Both the position numbers and the translations under genes were made by a program. From positions 4,383,501 to 4,447,500 of the forward strand of contig JABWDB010000009.1 of the NCBI GenBank assembly GCA_019614645.1: a DNA stretch of 64,000 bases, in the 5' to 3' direction. Positions 32,418 through 47,400 of this stretch are shown in pieces. How positions within the stretch are numbered: the stretch's first letter is position 1; each line of letters starts with the position of its first letter. Below the pieces are notes generated by a model that was given only the letters and a program-made list of their open reading frames with translations, ran no database searches and had not been told where the DNA came from. Source of the stretch: Stratiolaelaps scimitus (Eukaryota; Arthropoda; Arachnida; Mesostigmata; Laelapidae).

Positions 32418-35400
32418 GTAAGTAACTTTACTGTCTTGTGACACTATAGAAGCGGTTAGAATGTCCTCGCAAGTTATACAAGGGTTATAAGGGTTCGATG
32501 TTTTATAACCCAAAACGAAAAAAATCGGCGGACTCGTTTAAATGATCATGAACAGTATTGATATGTCCAAGGTGCGTTGTCATGCATTTGATTAATTATA
32601 CCTCATCAGTGTCGGTGATATCTCAACACACGAGCCCAGTGACTGCAGCTCGGTGAGCAAGAATCAGCCTGAATCCGTGCTTCTTTCACAGCTCGCAATA
32701 TCCCAATACTTTAACCCGTCTACCCCGTTCCATTCGACGGAATATATGCATGTAGATGCAAATGAGCCGTTGTTGTAAACCAAGCAGAGCGGCGTATCTG
32801 CCAAGCTGAGTGTTCCACCCACCCCGTATCAAGTCGTATCAGTTCGAAGGTTCATGCCCATCCATAAACATGCCGCAGGAACGTCACGCAGAACGAACGG
32901 ATTGCAAGACCTTGGCCAACGCTTTTTGTTTGTTCACAGCAGACATGTCAAACTCGAACACGACCTGCCTATTAGTATAGCCGCACCGATTTCTATATAT
33001 ATAGATATGGCCTAGCTGTTCATTTTTTAGCTACGCGTTCGATTACAGATTTTATGCGGTGTCTTACGTAATCTTAGCCTGATAGGGAAGGAGGCGATGG
33101 CATGGGCCATTACGAAAAGCTTTGAAATATCCACATCGAAGCTCTGCGAAATTCCTCACGGTCATCCCAGTCCCTCCCCGCACGTCTCACCCTCATTCAA
33201 CGTCACACCCGATCCGGAGAACATATAAGTGTTTGTCGAGCATTTTCTCCTGGCTGTGAACACACATACGCACATCAGGCCAAGTATATTTTTAGCATAT
33301 CTCCCAATATCGTCGTACACATGACAATCGTTTACGGCTAGACATGCTACCCTGTTATTTTGTCGAGTCCACTGACATGGCTCACAGGGACAGCGAGGGA
33401 CGCGGCGGGAGGGACACAACAGACTGTCAATCAGAAGCGAAGAAAAAAGGGAAAAATAAATGGCGCGCAAATGCCATGTGGAAAGCAGCAGCAGCAACAG
33501 TTACATACAACAGCACAGCTCAACGCGACCTTGAGGCAGAGCGGAGCGAAGATGAAACCGCTGCGGCTTCTGCCGCTCCGGTGATCAACACAACAGAAGA
33601 AGCAGAGCAGATTTTCGTCACTTTTGTCGGTCCCTTCGCGGGCGCCTGTCTTGGACGGGACCACTCACTGTCAGGCCGCGCTGTTCCATTGGCGTATTTA
33701 TTATATCACAGTATATCGTGGTGGCAGTTGTTGCCGCTTTGTCTCTGGGACTCAGTAGGAGAGCTTCTGACGATTTTGCTTTGATAGGTCTATGGATGGC
33801 GTTCGGTGCTTCGGCGAGCGTCAAACGCGGCTGGCGATCACCTTCGCAGCGGTACGTACGTCCTGGTGTTACTACTACTACGGGTGTAGGGGTCTGTGTC
33901 TCAATGGTGACGCCGGCGGCGATGGTGGGCCTATCAGTTGATCGTCTAGGAATCTACGGCAGACGGTGAGCTGAGAAATGGCAGTCCAGTGTAGCTTTGT
34001 GCACGTATAAGCTGTACGGTTATCCGAAGAAGGCTTGAAGATAACATATAATACATGAAGGACAACGAGCGGAGGATTGAAGCCTTGAACGAGGCTTAGG
34101 AAAAAGTGAAGCGGGGGTGTAGGTGTGAGGGGGTGCGAATTGACGAATATGTCATACGCTGACAATCTGCTCTCATCTTTCTTTGAATCATTTATTTTTA
34201 GGCCGAATTATTGGCAAAACACGATGATATTGATGCCGTTCTCGAAGCGTTTGTTGAGTAACTGCAGTCATCTACCATGCTCCTTATAGCCAGGTTAAAC
34301 AAAGACAAGCTAACTATGAAGAAGTTTGTAGCGGCAGTTATGCTTCGGCGCTGTTTAGCTCTTTGTATAATACTAATATAGTATGGCGGTATCTCTGTCT
34401 ATCTCTTTGTCAAGATCTCTGTCTACCTCTATATGTTCAACTGTCCTCTGACTCATACGGATTTCGCCTGGTGCAAATGGTCCTTACTAGTGTAACACCA
34501 TAGTGGGGAATCCTGGTGACATGTTACGCTTGTTGATTCCGGTAACCTCTGGGGTATACACTCCCTATTTGTATTGCTAGATGCTATAACTTATCATGTG
34601 TTCTGATACAACCCCAGCCTTCGCGGAGCAGCGTATTCGAGACTTGGATGGCTGCCAAGGTTCAAGCTCCATGATTGTCTGGGTAGCTTATACAGGTACA
34701 CGGCCATGTTTACTATAGACACATCACTAACGCCTCCAGACCTTGATGTCATCATATTGGCGTACCCATTTCACGCTCTGTGAACACCGACAGCCCACTA
34801 CTGGGATCGTATCATCGACGAGAATCGATGCAAACTCCACAGTTGCTTCTTGCTCAATGGCAAGCATTCTAGTCGTCTCATCGAGGGCCACTTAATATTC
34901 TCAGTTTACACGACCGATCCCTGGAAATAGACAGGATGGCGGAATTTGATGTCTATTATTTTTACTACATGTATTTGAATCCCTGTGAATTCGAGCACAC
35001 AACCGCTTGCGTCAACGGTTCTCAGTGTAAAAATCACGCTCGACAAAGCCTGCCGACCATGATACTAATAATAATACAAATAATAATAATAATAACAATA
35101 ATGATTATCATTATATCAGAGGCATGGTATTCTACTATCTACTATCAAAATTTTCTCACGCAGATTTTTACAGCCATGATCGAAAGCCCGCCGTTTTACA
35201 CCGGTAGCACTCGGAAGCCAAGCGAACCTCGGATCGAAAACAATTTCGAACCATATCCTTTTACAGGGATATTTCATTTTCAGGGAACTTTTATCCAAAT
35301 TCATTCGCCCGCCTCTGAACTCGATCACACTGCTCGCTTGCCAATGATTCGTCCTGGTCAAAAACGAGCCAGAAGCAAATACGGACAATCGAGCGGCTGC

Positions 35401-38400
35401 ACTGAACTGAATTGGCAGTACTCGCGGGGCGGGCTATACGAGACGCCGGAGAATTCTGAGATGTAAATTTGTTGAAAGTGATTGATTGAAGCAACGCGAG
35501 GAGCTGCTAACAGATGGCCGCCCTACTGGCTCTGCGCGTGCTCCGAGAAGACAGACATTTCTGTCACGAGGTTCTATAGAGAAGGCATGAAATGTGTATA
35601 CACACCTTGTTGGTGATGACTGACAAGGAAAATTATGGAAATTGAACTTCTGTGAGAGAAATCAGCGACAACAAACATTTGGCTGTTTCCACTGAGCGCT
35701 GGCCACCTTTGCCTCGCTGCAGTGCATATACACTGCTATTGGATGGAGCTCGCCGCTCGAATTTGTACCACGCTGTTATATGGGTGGTCTATTCACATCA
35801 AACTACAAGGGTTGTTTAAGTTCGGCATGCTATTTATTATACAATCGGGTGAATGTATTATTATTATTAGTATATTCATTATTATTATTGTTATTGTACT
35901 ATACAAGTGGGTCAATGCGCGCCTGACTAATCGACATTTTTGTCACATCCATTATTATGCATTTTTCATGTTCGTCTATGAAACGACAACAAGCAAATGC
36001 ATAGGGAGACAGACAAGCATGTGATCTTCGTTAACGCTTCAACTATCTGAGCATTAAAAATGCATCATCAACTTTGCCAGACGGAGTAGCAATGCTAATG
36101 CTAATTGCCTAATAATCATTGGCTTCGATTATTTTCGATATTGAAATCAGCAGCAGCATATGACGCGGCGTTCGGCGTTTGAAACCAACTACGGACCCTT
36201 CATCAGTCGCATGCTATGGTTGCACAGGTCCACAGGCAAGGAGACATACAACTCACCATCACAATCGGACGTGGTAGATGAGCGTACCTCCTGCTAGCTG
36301 CCCATGTTGAGTGTGCGCGTAAGGGTCGGTGTGTGACGATCGAAACACAGCGAACGCGATATGTGAAATGGTTCATGCTCTCGTCCAGCGAACGAGCGAG
36401 CGGTGGGGTGCGGTCGGCCGGCCGGTGACAACGGACATCGCCGCTGCTGCTGCTTCTGCGGAGAGGGACAGGGTTCCCGTACTTCCGCCGTGCTGAAAAC
36501 CCGAACGAAGCGCTCTGTCCATTTGGTTGCCGCAGCCTGAAGTTGGGCGCCTCTACGCTGGCTGGCCTGGCGCCTTTGCTGCTTGCCGCCACCAGCTACC
36601 CTGTCACAAGACGGCCATCAGCAGCAGCAGTAGCTAGCACTCGACTACGACCACGACGGGCAGCACCGTGACGTCTACGACAGCTCCACACTCACAGGGG
36701 TCGCGAGCGTTTCACCGTGCGCTCCAGTTCAGTTAACACACGGAGTCAGTGCGGCATCAACTCGACAGCAACAGCCAAACGAGCTGGCGGGAGCTGGCCG
36801 TTCAGTCAAGTCGGCCAGAAGAAAATGAAGAAGAATTTAATATCGTTGTTATTACCACCAGTATCACTACTACTATTATAAAACATGCGCTCCATGTATA
36901 ATATATATTGTGGCCAAGATCGCAGTGGTTGTGGTGGTGGTGGTGCGGTGGCGGCTGCTGCTGCTGCCGGTGGATGAGTTGTTATGCGCTGCGCCATTTC
37001 CTCTCAATGTCGCATGCTACCGAAAGCGTATCGGCGAAATATGAGCAGGCGGAACGCTGAGCTCAAAAGGAAATCGACAGAGCACAGAAATGGCTCACAG
37101 TGGCTTCAGGCGAATGCTAGTTAGTCCTGCGGACGGCCAGCGAAGCTAGCTTTCGTCTGAAACAAATGTATTCAGCATGTATTCTTTTCGGGATTAGTTG
37201 TGTCCAAGGCCAAGGCCAACATAACTAGAGTTGAGGCGTTGTGCAAGCGTGAGATTTTGGCGGGGTCAAACGCTGTGGAAGCGGCTAATAAACAAGGGAC
37301 AGAACGCGGAGACTAGCGCCATCCGCCTTTCAGGTAACCACTTGTTGTTATGGGATGTCATAGTCTTGGCTGCTGCTTGGTGACTGGCGTCGATAACCAT
37401 TATGTCTACTCCACGGTTGCTATTGTATGTGTGCGTGTGTCTGTGCACTGCCGTAAATGCTATCAAGTGTCAAAAATTAGCGGACGCGGCGCAGGGAAGT
37501 GGAACACTTGAGATCGATTCAACCATATGACGTGCCACTGTGACATATGTCTGTTGACTGCTATTTTATAATACCTCAACGTCAGCAACCTACCTGTTGC
37601 AGTAGACCCTTGAAGGGGTTGTTGCTGCCAGGCCGACGATTGGTGACTACTACTTTCGTGTCACTTTATACCATATCTATGTGTCTTGCGGAATTCGAAC
37701 CGGCTAAATATACCCATGGGATATCGACTAGACCACTTTCTCGTCACTTCATTATGTTTAGCCTGCAAACGAGAACTATAGGTCGTCACTTGCTTATTCC
37801 AGGATCATTTCATCATATTCATAGTTGAATATGAATGAGTGAGAAGCCACGGTTCTCATCCACAATCGACACGGCTACCCTGTTCGGCTGTTAGTCTGCC
37901 CAAAATCTGCTGATCGTCGTCTATCTATCGAGTAGACGTCGCCGCGAGAGAACGCACCCGATGCAGTAGTCCAGGGGACTTTGCGCGATTACATGCCTAA
38001 CCAACGGGAGGTATAGTCCTCTCTGCTCGGATACCTATTGTATCGTACTCTTCTTTGTCTGAGTCTCTCTCTCTCGGCTCTTCCATTTCCAGTATGAGTG
38101 AAATATGAGGTCACACGATGTCGGTCTCCGCCATTGTTAACACAGTTGGACATGCGAGTAATTCGGTGCTGATTTTCGTGTACGTGCTTGCTGATAATGA
38201 TGATGATGGCCGTGGCAAACGGTCTGCTGACGTTGACACAATGACCGCGACATTGAGGATATTTGCTCGCGACACTAGACACCGGCGCTGGCGTTGGAAA
38301 ATGATCGAAATGTGATGATGTATGCTCGCCCCGAATGGAAACGTTCGATTATGTGTGGATGTTATTAGTTGATGGTAGTACGTATCAAACCTAATATAAG

Positions 38401-41400
38401 TAGACTATAGTGACTGACGGTCGTGTTGTCGGTAGTAACAGCCTGTGTGAAATTTCAGGCAATTATAATAGTTCAGAACTGCGCTAGCCCGGCTGCAGTG
38501 TTCAAAAGGAACATCTAAGTTAGGATAGCAGCCGCTGCCACCGGAGGTGGCTAAAATGTATCTGGTACGCGTGAGAGAGAGACAAAGAGAGGGAGAGAGA
38601 GAGCTAGAGAAGAGCAGTTAAAAACATGAACGAGATCGACTCAAATACAAGGCTCTTCATGTATTCCCCTATAGAAGTTCACGATCGATTTCGATCTGTT
38701 TCGATTGCCAGGGTCTCGGAGATGCGCGCGAAATGTTTGCCAGCTTTTGTCAATCCGGCCATACAGTGGTCGTAAGGAAGATGTTAAGGTTCGGCGCTGG
38801 ATTGCGAACGCGTCAGATCGTCCCTTTCGACTTGAAAAATGCCACAGGACTGCTATGTGGGGAATCCCTCGGCCTGAATCAGCTGTGAATATTGGTCGGT
38901 CGGCATCACTAGAGCCCTGAGTAATGCAGACACACCACACTCACGACAAAGACACGCAGCAGCAACTGAAGTTCCCCTCTATATAGAATACATAGTACCA
39001 TACAAAATAAGCGATGGCCTAGGTGGTCTCCATCGTCGAGAGGTTCGCTTAGGTAACTAGCGCATATGGCGCTAATGCCGAATGCATCCCATCTGTCAGA
39101 CGTCATCTGTTTTTATCGAGTGGCTGGACTAGGCCAGCGACGTTCACTTGCTCAGTAACGCACTATCGGCCACTATGGAGGGAGTGAAGCCCGAACGATA
39201 TCCAGCTTTAAAGTTTTTTGAGACCACAGATAGGGGGGAGGGGGTTCAGCGGTGAACGCGCGAGGTAGTCCAACGCGCCGACTCCACCATTCATTGTTCT
39301 CTTTCATATCCTCGACATCGTACTACTCAAAATGCATTCGACGTAGTTCTGCCTCGTTATTATTAGCTGCAGCAATCATGCGAGTAGTTAAGGAAGGAGA
39401 AATGTGTCCCCTTTATAGCTGTTGTTTCCTCTCGAACTATCATAATAATAAAAAAGAAATGTAGACGACAGATCAGCTATGCCATCAGGGGTTCTCCTAC
39501 GAAGCATTCAGCGATATCGGAATAGCTCTACACGCTGATATCATATACATATATGTCTATAAAGAAAAAAGCGCCCATGATGCTTGTTGCACCTTAGTTT
39601 CTTGCTAGCAATTCGTGATGCTCACGACTCCACCATCTAATGGTGAGTCCTTCACTCCGATGTTCGAACACTGACTGGGCAGACCCACGAGGACCTTCAG
39701 ACACGACGATTCGGCGACGTCGCAGTATACAGCAGCAGCAGCAGCAAAAGACAGAAATCGTGCGGGAAGGAGTGCACTGCTCATTCACCACAACAGTCTG
39801 AGGAATTGAATCAACGAGTCCGTTGATTTCCTGCTGTTATTCCCCCCTCCTCTCTCTCTCTCTCTCTCTTTCGTTCGCGTCTCCGAGCGACCCCGCCTCG
39901 TTATAGCGCGCTCCCTTCATGCTCAGGCTCACTGGTAGCAAGTAACAGCGGCTGTCTATATGGCCTACGACTCGCTAGCGTTTGGCTTCTCCTTACGATG
40001 TAATCATCGGAAGGTAATGGGCTCTTAGGCGGTGCACCACCGTTGAGAGAGAAAGAGACCCCGTCCGTGCTTCTGCGTTAGATAGGTAGAAACGATTGAA
40101 AAAAAAAAGAAAACAGCGCTTGTTTTTCCGTTACGGTGCCACGATCGAGAGTTGCGTTCTCGTCCGCGTTCCTACCGGCTCAGTGGCGGCGGCACAAAAA
40201 TCGCTGGCCGGACGCCACCGGATAGCCTTCTGGCAAACCCGTACGGCGCCGAGGAAATTTACGATCGTGTTTGTAGGGCCGTCATGGCAATTTACGACAA
40301 TGGATGATAGCCTTACAATTTCTCTCCTGTGATTCGAAACACGCTGTACTCTAGCAAACACGAATAGAATGGATGGACCGACAATGCCAAGGGATACGAT
40401 ATCGAGTCCGGACACCGATTCCTAATCTGGAGAAGATCCGAAGACAGACGCGAGTGTCGGAGAGCACGACAAAGAAAAAAAAAAGACAAAACTATGAATA
40501 GACAATATATTGTGGAATATCTCTTTATGGACGAAAATAAAGTGAAAACGATTGATGATACAGCATTGTGCAGGATCGAGGAATTCGTATCAGTTGGCCA
40601 GATCGTTCAGATATTCCGATCATCCACATTATATTATTTATGTAATTTGAAATTCGTTTATTCGGCTAACTGTTCGCCACATGAACATGTGATTGAGGCT
40701 TTCCTAAACCGCTTTAAATAAGCAACGTTCGTCGTATCACGAATCGATTTGCCCAACTCTGCGTTTGTTTAAACTGTCTCTGCATCTCCCCGAGCAGTTG
40801 CATCCCGCCACGTCTCATCGTATACGAAATAACACAAGCATACATGAAAAGGAAACTGCATACGATTTATATAATGCCAGGATGATAGGCCGCGGATGAG
40901 TTAACTGTGAAGGCTCTGAGTCGAGTCCCATCTTTCTTGACCAGGCCACGAACAGGTCAGGAGTGTCCTGCATAAGCATTGCGTGCTTATTCTATAGGAA
41001 TCGCCAACTTGACGATCAGCACATATAAAGTGTTGACCGCATTCCCTAAGAATGTGAGCAATACACGCAGTGAAGGCTCATTACTCTTGTTCCGGTTTGG
41101 CATCGGAAACTTCGGCCTATCTATAGGACAGCTATCCGACTAATCTCATCTCGTTTTCCTCCCCACTGGAATTGCTATAACTGACTATGCCCTAAGCTCA
41201 ATAGGAGACGCCGTCGATTGCGCTAAGCGTGATCTTTGCGCGAGCTCAATTCAGAGAGCTCTCAGCGTCAATCGACCAGCATGACCGCGTGTATGAGCTA
41301 CGTGCGTCTGACCGCCCGACCGCACAGCAGCCGCGTCGCTCGGCATCCCATCATTGTATAAGCAGCGTCTTGTATCACTCCGTATAGTCCTCTTCGATAA

Positions 41401-44400
41401 GTCGTGCTCGACACGCTCAACCGCAACGATTCGTGCTAATTTCGCTTTGTCACGGGGCTGTCCATTTTCCTACTTCTATTTTGGACATTAGGCAGTTGGA
41501 GTCCGGCGTGTGATCGGCGCACTGCTGTCAGCTACCGTGGCCCTTTGCCCACAACGGCTTAGCATCGTTGTCGGTCCCCCCCCCCCCCCCGCGCGCGGGC
41601 GCGTTAATGATGTTTCTATTGTTGGACCACGCATGATATGACGATGATGATGATGGTGGTGTTTGCCTGCTATTGCCGTAGTATTTCATTTGTACCTATT
41701 CGAAACGAGATGAGAATTCAGCCACTACCGATCTACTACTGTTGCTACCGTTGTTAGTGCAGTCAACGTTTGTGGAGGCTTACTTCGTTGAGTGACGGCG
41801 GTAGAGGCTTCGCAGCAAGAACGGAGTTGCCGGTAGTTTGTCGGCTCCGAATTTACTTGTGTCACAGCCGTCTATACGGAAACATACACGAACACACGCA
41901 TACATACACACAGCCACATCACTTTTAATTAACACGCTGGCCTCGAGATCAATGGATTAACGGCACTCCAGCAACTACACAGGAAAAACTGGTGGTAAAA
42001 AGCACAAGTGAAGTTCGATCTAAGTTTGTCACCGTATTTGGCTAAAAAAACTGCTGTCTATAAAAACCAAGCGGGGGAATAATTACATCGATCCGAGACT
42101 TCTGTTCGGATGTGGTTCGACGTCGATGCGAGCGATCTGACCGGTAACACATCGGGCTGTCTCACAGCAGGGCGTCTGCGAAACATTCAACAATATGGTC
42201 ACTTCCGCCCCTCGTCGACGTATACCTTGCTGCCTATGCATTGTGGCGTGTCGCATTAATAACGGCGCACATTGCAAGACGTCTCATACATGTCCACGTA
42301 TCAGTTCAGTTTATCTCGGAAATGTTTGAGTGGAAGGTACGTTTACCCGTGTCATTTCAGAGTACTATCGGATTGCATCACGGCGACGAATAGACGAACG
42401 AAGATTTATTTATGTAGGCATAGCTTTTTTCGGCAGACGCTGGCGCAATGAGTGCATCGCGTTCTGTTGGGCAGGATTAAGAAACAAAAGTTAGACTGTT
42501 TCTTCAGGAGAATTCCTTTGCTGATGTGGAAGCGATTCGGTGTTGCAGATCCGCAAATACTACACGGGGCCCTGTCTACGCAAATCGGCACAAAATCAAC
42601 GCTGAGCTAGATGTATATAGTTTTGGTTAATCCAACTGTTGTTCACATATGGATACCTTGCTTCGCTAATAAAATGATTTCGGTGTGTGGGGCGCACCGG
42701 GCGCAGCACTTTATTGAGATTTACTCCGATCGAGGAATGACCAAGATATGGAAGCTCACGTAACCCGTTTAATTGATTGATTGATTGCAATCAATGTAAG
42801 CCACAGGCGTGAAAGTCAACGTTCAAAGTTCACTGCTAGCATATACTAGCAAAGGGTGTACGCGTCCGTAACGACTTTCTTGGCCGTTTGGCGTTTTATA
42901 CAATGTCTCACTGCCATTGTACCAGAGCCCTTACGATGCAGGGGGGAATGTAACTGTCAGCAAATTGTGTTTACAAGATGACGCTTCGATTCCGTAATCA
43001 TCCTGAAATGTGCATGTGTTATATATAGCAGTGGTGAATTACAAACAATATTAACTTCGTATTTTGTTGTTGTTATTATTGTTGCTGCTGTCGCTTCGCA
43101 GGTAGACAAACTGACGCTTTCCGCTTTGTTTTTTAAATTACAACTGCTAAATGAAGCGAAGTACTCATTAGGCTACCCAGTGGCATTGACCGAGAGCATT
43201 AGCAGTGTTGAGAGCGGAAGCTATAGTTCTAACCAGAGTCTTATGAAACAATACCGAAAGCAGTTTTACCATGTACGTTAAATGTTGGCTGTGAGTCAGC
43301 CAGAGCGGCATTCTATCAAAGACAGTTCAAGCGTTTGAAACGTAATGCGAGATTTGCAAATGTGCTGTGTGTGAAATTAGCGGTTGTGCTCGACGTTCCA
43401 GCATAGGAATCTCTAGCTAGAGCTTAAAGCACATCCAAGTGCTTTAATAACAGCCATTCATTTCTTAACGGAAGCGCCGAATGACCAGATTGTAGTGTAC
43501 GTCCACGCTTAGCTTCTATCGCATTTCTGGCAAGTGAACAGGGGGCACTAAGGTCAACGAGCGTATATGTACCCTGCTAGTGTGATCTGGCATCAGTGCG
43601 ATTGGTTAGTACATCACCGATTCACGGGCGTATCCTCGACGTTCACCACCCGCTCGGCCACTGCCGTGTCACGATATTTGGCGACGTGTTTGAGCGCATG
43701 ACGTTTATTCTCTCGCTGACAATTGAATCGTTGAACAATAAACAAGAAGCATCAATTGGTATTCTTCCACATTAGAACAACAGCTAATTCTATTACATTT
43801 GCGTAACAGCACCACTTGTCGAGCCATTCAATTTCAGATTGTTACCGATTGTGAACGTTTATTCATCGTTTACTAAATAAAATAAATTGCTTACGCAGGA
43901 CTCAATCAAATCGGTGTTGCTGCTACAACGAATTCGTTCATCAAATAACCACGGCCACGGCCGATCCAATTTGACATCGAATTTGTGCGCCCCCCTCGTG
44001 ATGGTACCCGTCCACAGCATGTTTGTTTCGCGTTGGCCAACAGGTACACACATCAAAGCGCACTCGTCCTCCATCCAACGTTCGCTCTCACTCTAACAGC
44101 TGATTCGCGCGACTGCTAACATGAGCATGGGACCCCGGCAGTATTCGCCGTGTGCTGCGTCGTCGTCGTCACTGTCTCTGTAACAACAGCGTTTGTACAA
44201 AACGAGATCAAAGTGGACTGCAGCCGTTCGCCAGCGCTGGCGTCCGGGCGTTCGCTCCTCTGGCTGGACACACTGTCCAGTGATATCATAGATAGGCACC
44301 CACATTCACACGCACACACACATACACATGGGTGGAGCAACGAGATGATTCGCTGAAATATGATATATATATATATGATCGATCACTTGGCTGTCTCCGT

Positions 44401-47400
44401 CCACGCATAGCTTAACCTCATTTCTACGTTCAAGGGCAGTAGGGCGTCTGCAGCACTGACCGTCAAACAATGTCGTTCCCGTTTATGCCTTGTAAGTGCC
44501 CGCCTGCTGAGAACAAGCCATCGAGGCTGTCCGATGCTGCCTCGTATCGTTAGTTGGATGATGCCGCGGCCTCAGCGGACAGAGAGCGGCCGACCACGTT
44601 GCTCCGGGGGGAAATTCCCACCCGTTCATGAGCTTATAATATTATTATAATTATTATTATACTATTAACTTTCATCAGACATTACTTCTATGTATTTTAT
44701 GAATACGTACTATTATGAGCACGACTAGTACTGTTATTTGATGTGGCGTCAACATGCGTGACGATATATTCTGGAATAGAATATCTTCCGATTCGGGCAA
44801 TATCATAGACGGCGCTTCATTCACATCAATCGCAAACGTAACCGCGATAACGCAGAAATCATTGACAGCAGGAAGAAACAAATCATAAGATTCAAGTGGC
44901 AACCTAATCTGTATTTGTTTGGCCTCACACATATACGACGTATACGGGCTATCTTAGACACGGTTGTTGGAAAAAGCGAAAGTTTTCGAACGTCATTTTG
45001 GTGGACGTCTTTCGTTCAGCTGCTGCTGCGGCGATTATTTAGCGTTGGTGTCAACGATAATGTTACTAAATCGTGTGGCGAAGTGACGAAGAGATCACCA
45101 CTGTAATGCGGCATCAAAGTCACCCGTGATGGCCAGTAAACTCGATAGGACAGCGAACGTGCTTTTTATGCAGGCGTAGTAGTTCAATGTGAAGTGCGTC
45201 CGTTTGCCGGAACGATATTTGTTCGCTGTTAATATAAGATACCGTAGCAGCTTTGAGAACTAATCCGTAAAGGAGAGCGCGTGTCATTGTCACCTTGAAG
45301 GTCGGCGTGAGTTTTTGACCGATTTCACCGTAAATGGATTGGCGGACTGTTCCGATTCCGTCTCCAGCTGGCTCGCGTGAGTGGAAGTGACTTCTCAGTG
45401 GAAAAAAAAAAGTCCCTTCCAAACTCCTCGTCGAACAGTCGGGGCCTAACTGCATATCGAGACAGCTACGTGTGCATATGTTGCAGAGGCGAATGTTATA
45501 ATTATAATTCCGTTGGGGATATTTCTGACAACAAGTGTCCGAGGCTTCCCCTCTGCTTGGGTTTCGAAGCCGTCGATGGCGAACGATCAACTCCACGCAT
45601 ACGTTGATTGCAACTGATAGGTAGACACTTCTGATATCGGCTAGACAAGGTGAGACTGAGATATCTCCTCTTTCGAGAGTCAATGCTAGTTGTTCAGAAG
45701 TGTCGACAAGAACTAGTTCGCGCCATCGATTATTGTCTCAGGTGAATAAAATTGATATGTGGACCTTTTTCTAACTTGGTAGGTGTCAGCGATCGGTGGG
45801 ACGCCGACAGCGCCGCAACGGGCGCATGGCACACGGGCAGTGCTCCTGACCGGCGGGCGATGAAGGTGAGTGTGGGCATTGACAGGGTTAGCGGCTGGGT
45901 TAGTTAACCAAGTTGATGAGTAAAAGTTGACACGATACATTCCCCCCCCGCCCCCCCTCCAAAGCGCTTGGCCATAAAATTGACGACTAACTGATCGCGT
46001 GTAATTAGCAGCGTAGAATGCCGTGCTAGGCCCTACTGTAAAACCTATCAGAAACTACCCTAAATATGTCGTCTAAATTGTTGCTCGATTAAACATCACG
46101 ATAAATTCCTGTTACGAGACGAGTAACTTCCTCGTTGGTCGGCTCAAGACGAGTCCGCTTGGTAACCCAAGTCCAACCGATGGTGATTGGCTAGACAACC
46201 TGGTCATGCTGGCGCAGTGTTTAGTATTGCCTCAGGCTATATATATATAGGATGTGAGATTGCCCCAGTCATATGTGCAAGTATAAGTCGATATTGGGCG
46301 ATAAAATTTCCAAAATTTGACTGTCAAGCATTTATATCACATTTGTATAAATATTTACTATCACATTTATTATAAGATCTGCACACTAATATGTTCTGTA
46401 ATAATTCATTTTCGGGCATCTCTCGGAACCGGACGATGTGATTTTACCGCTATGTTCAAACGTAGATTCTTGCGAATCACGACGTCAGCTATGAGCACCG
46501 GGCGAGGCAACTGCACGACGAAGACTTCGACAAGTTCGACTTCATTTTTGGCATGGACAACTCGAACATCAGCACGATCAAAGGTATGCAAAGCCACCCG
46601 CCGTTGTGATACCGTGGCGAAGGAGCAATACGAATGACGTAACTCATTGGATACAGCTGATCAACTGACTGACTCAGACAGTTCTCAGAACGTCCGCTAC
46701 GATAATGAGACACAATGGAGTTGTATTGTGCCAATGTCTCGCCTAGGGACCGACCCGCGTGACAATATAGTACAAGCAATAGAAAATCTTGCAAAATCTC
46801 GACAAAACCTAAGCAAAACCCACCCAAGCGTTTGTAATTCACATGTTCTATTTCGTTCGACAGTTTTATGATAGAGAACACAATTTAAGTGAACGTCATC
46901 AACGATAATGTGTTTGATTGTTACGAATAATGTAACACAACGAAGGTATGATAAAAATTAAGATTTCTTCAATTCTGCCGCTTTTCAACTTAATGGGATT
47001 ATGGGATTATGACGCAACAATATGAGAATCGATACGATTATATATTGGCTGATCTTGTTATGAACTCTGCTTATGATACAGTCAATGGCGTTCAACTGGA
47101 CGGTGCGTGGACAGGCAATATGGAAAGAAAGCCATTTTTTGTTTTTTTTCAGCGGTATATATATATATATATATATATAATTAACCGTATACCTTTACCC
47201 ATCATTGTAAACGAGTAGTGAACATACGCGTTATATCCGTGCGGGAAAATAGAAATCGGGTCGATATTGCTCGCCTATTATTGATAAATTTTCCAGGCTG
47301 ATTCACAGCGAACATTTAACGTCCACGGTGAAACTGCTTTCGGCATTGCTTCCTATTACTTGCTCGCCCATTACTATACTATTATTCATTATCACTAATT

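Larger units (their letters stand above)
32418..45782. other. LMW-PTP intron 1: repeats and GC-rich islands, no accepted gene
   Basis: This 13.4 kb intron holds an orphan exon-like segment at 34202-34261, an AT-rich triplet stretch at about 35068-35115 and GC-rich islands at 36200-37000 and 41200-41850. A tRNA-like SINE head lies at 37690-37750 on the minus strand, and a SINE-like copy at 40880-41010. There is also (GA)n at 38573-38603, (CT)n at 39851-39869, and poly-C plus GC at 41576-41603. TATAAG at about 41357 in the second island could mark an alternative promoter, but no transcript can be shown. Longer open frames (for instance 34936-35466 plus, 45120-45683 minus) do not resemble proteins. 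Confidence 0.45.

Noticed and set aside
34936..35466. A 176-codon plus-strand open frame
   Set aside because: It runs through an ATA/ATT triplet repeat giving an isoleucine run, with nothing protein-like on either side.
45120..45683. A 187-codon minus-strand open frame in LMW-PTP intron 1
   Set aside because: No recognisable motif and mixed composition. A frame of this length is expected about once by chance in 64 kb on two strands.
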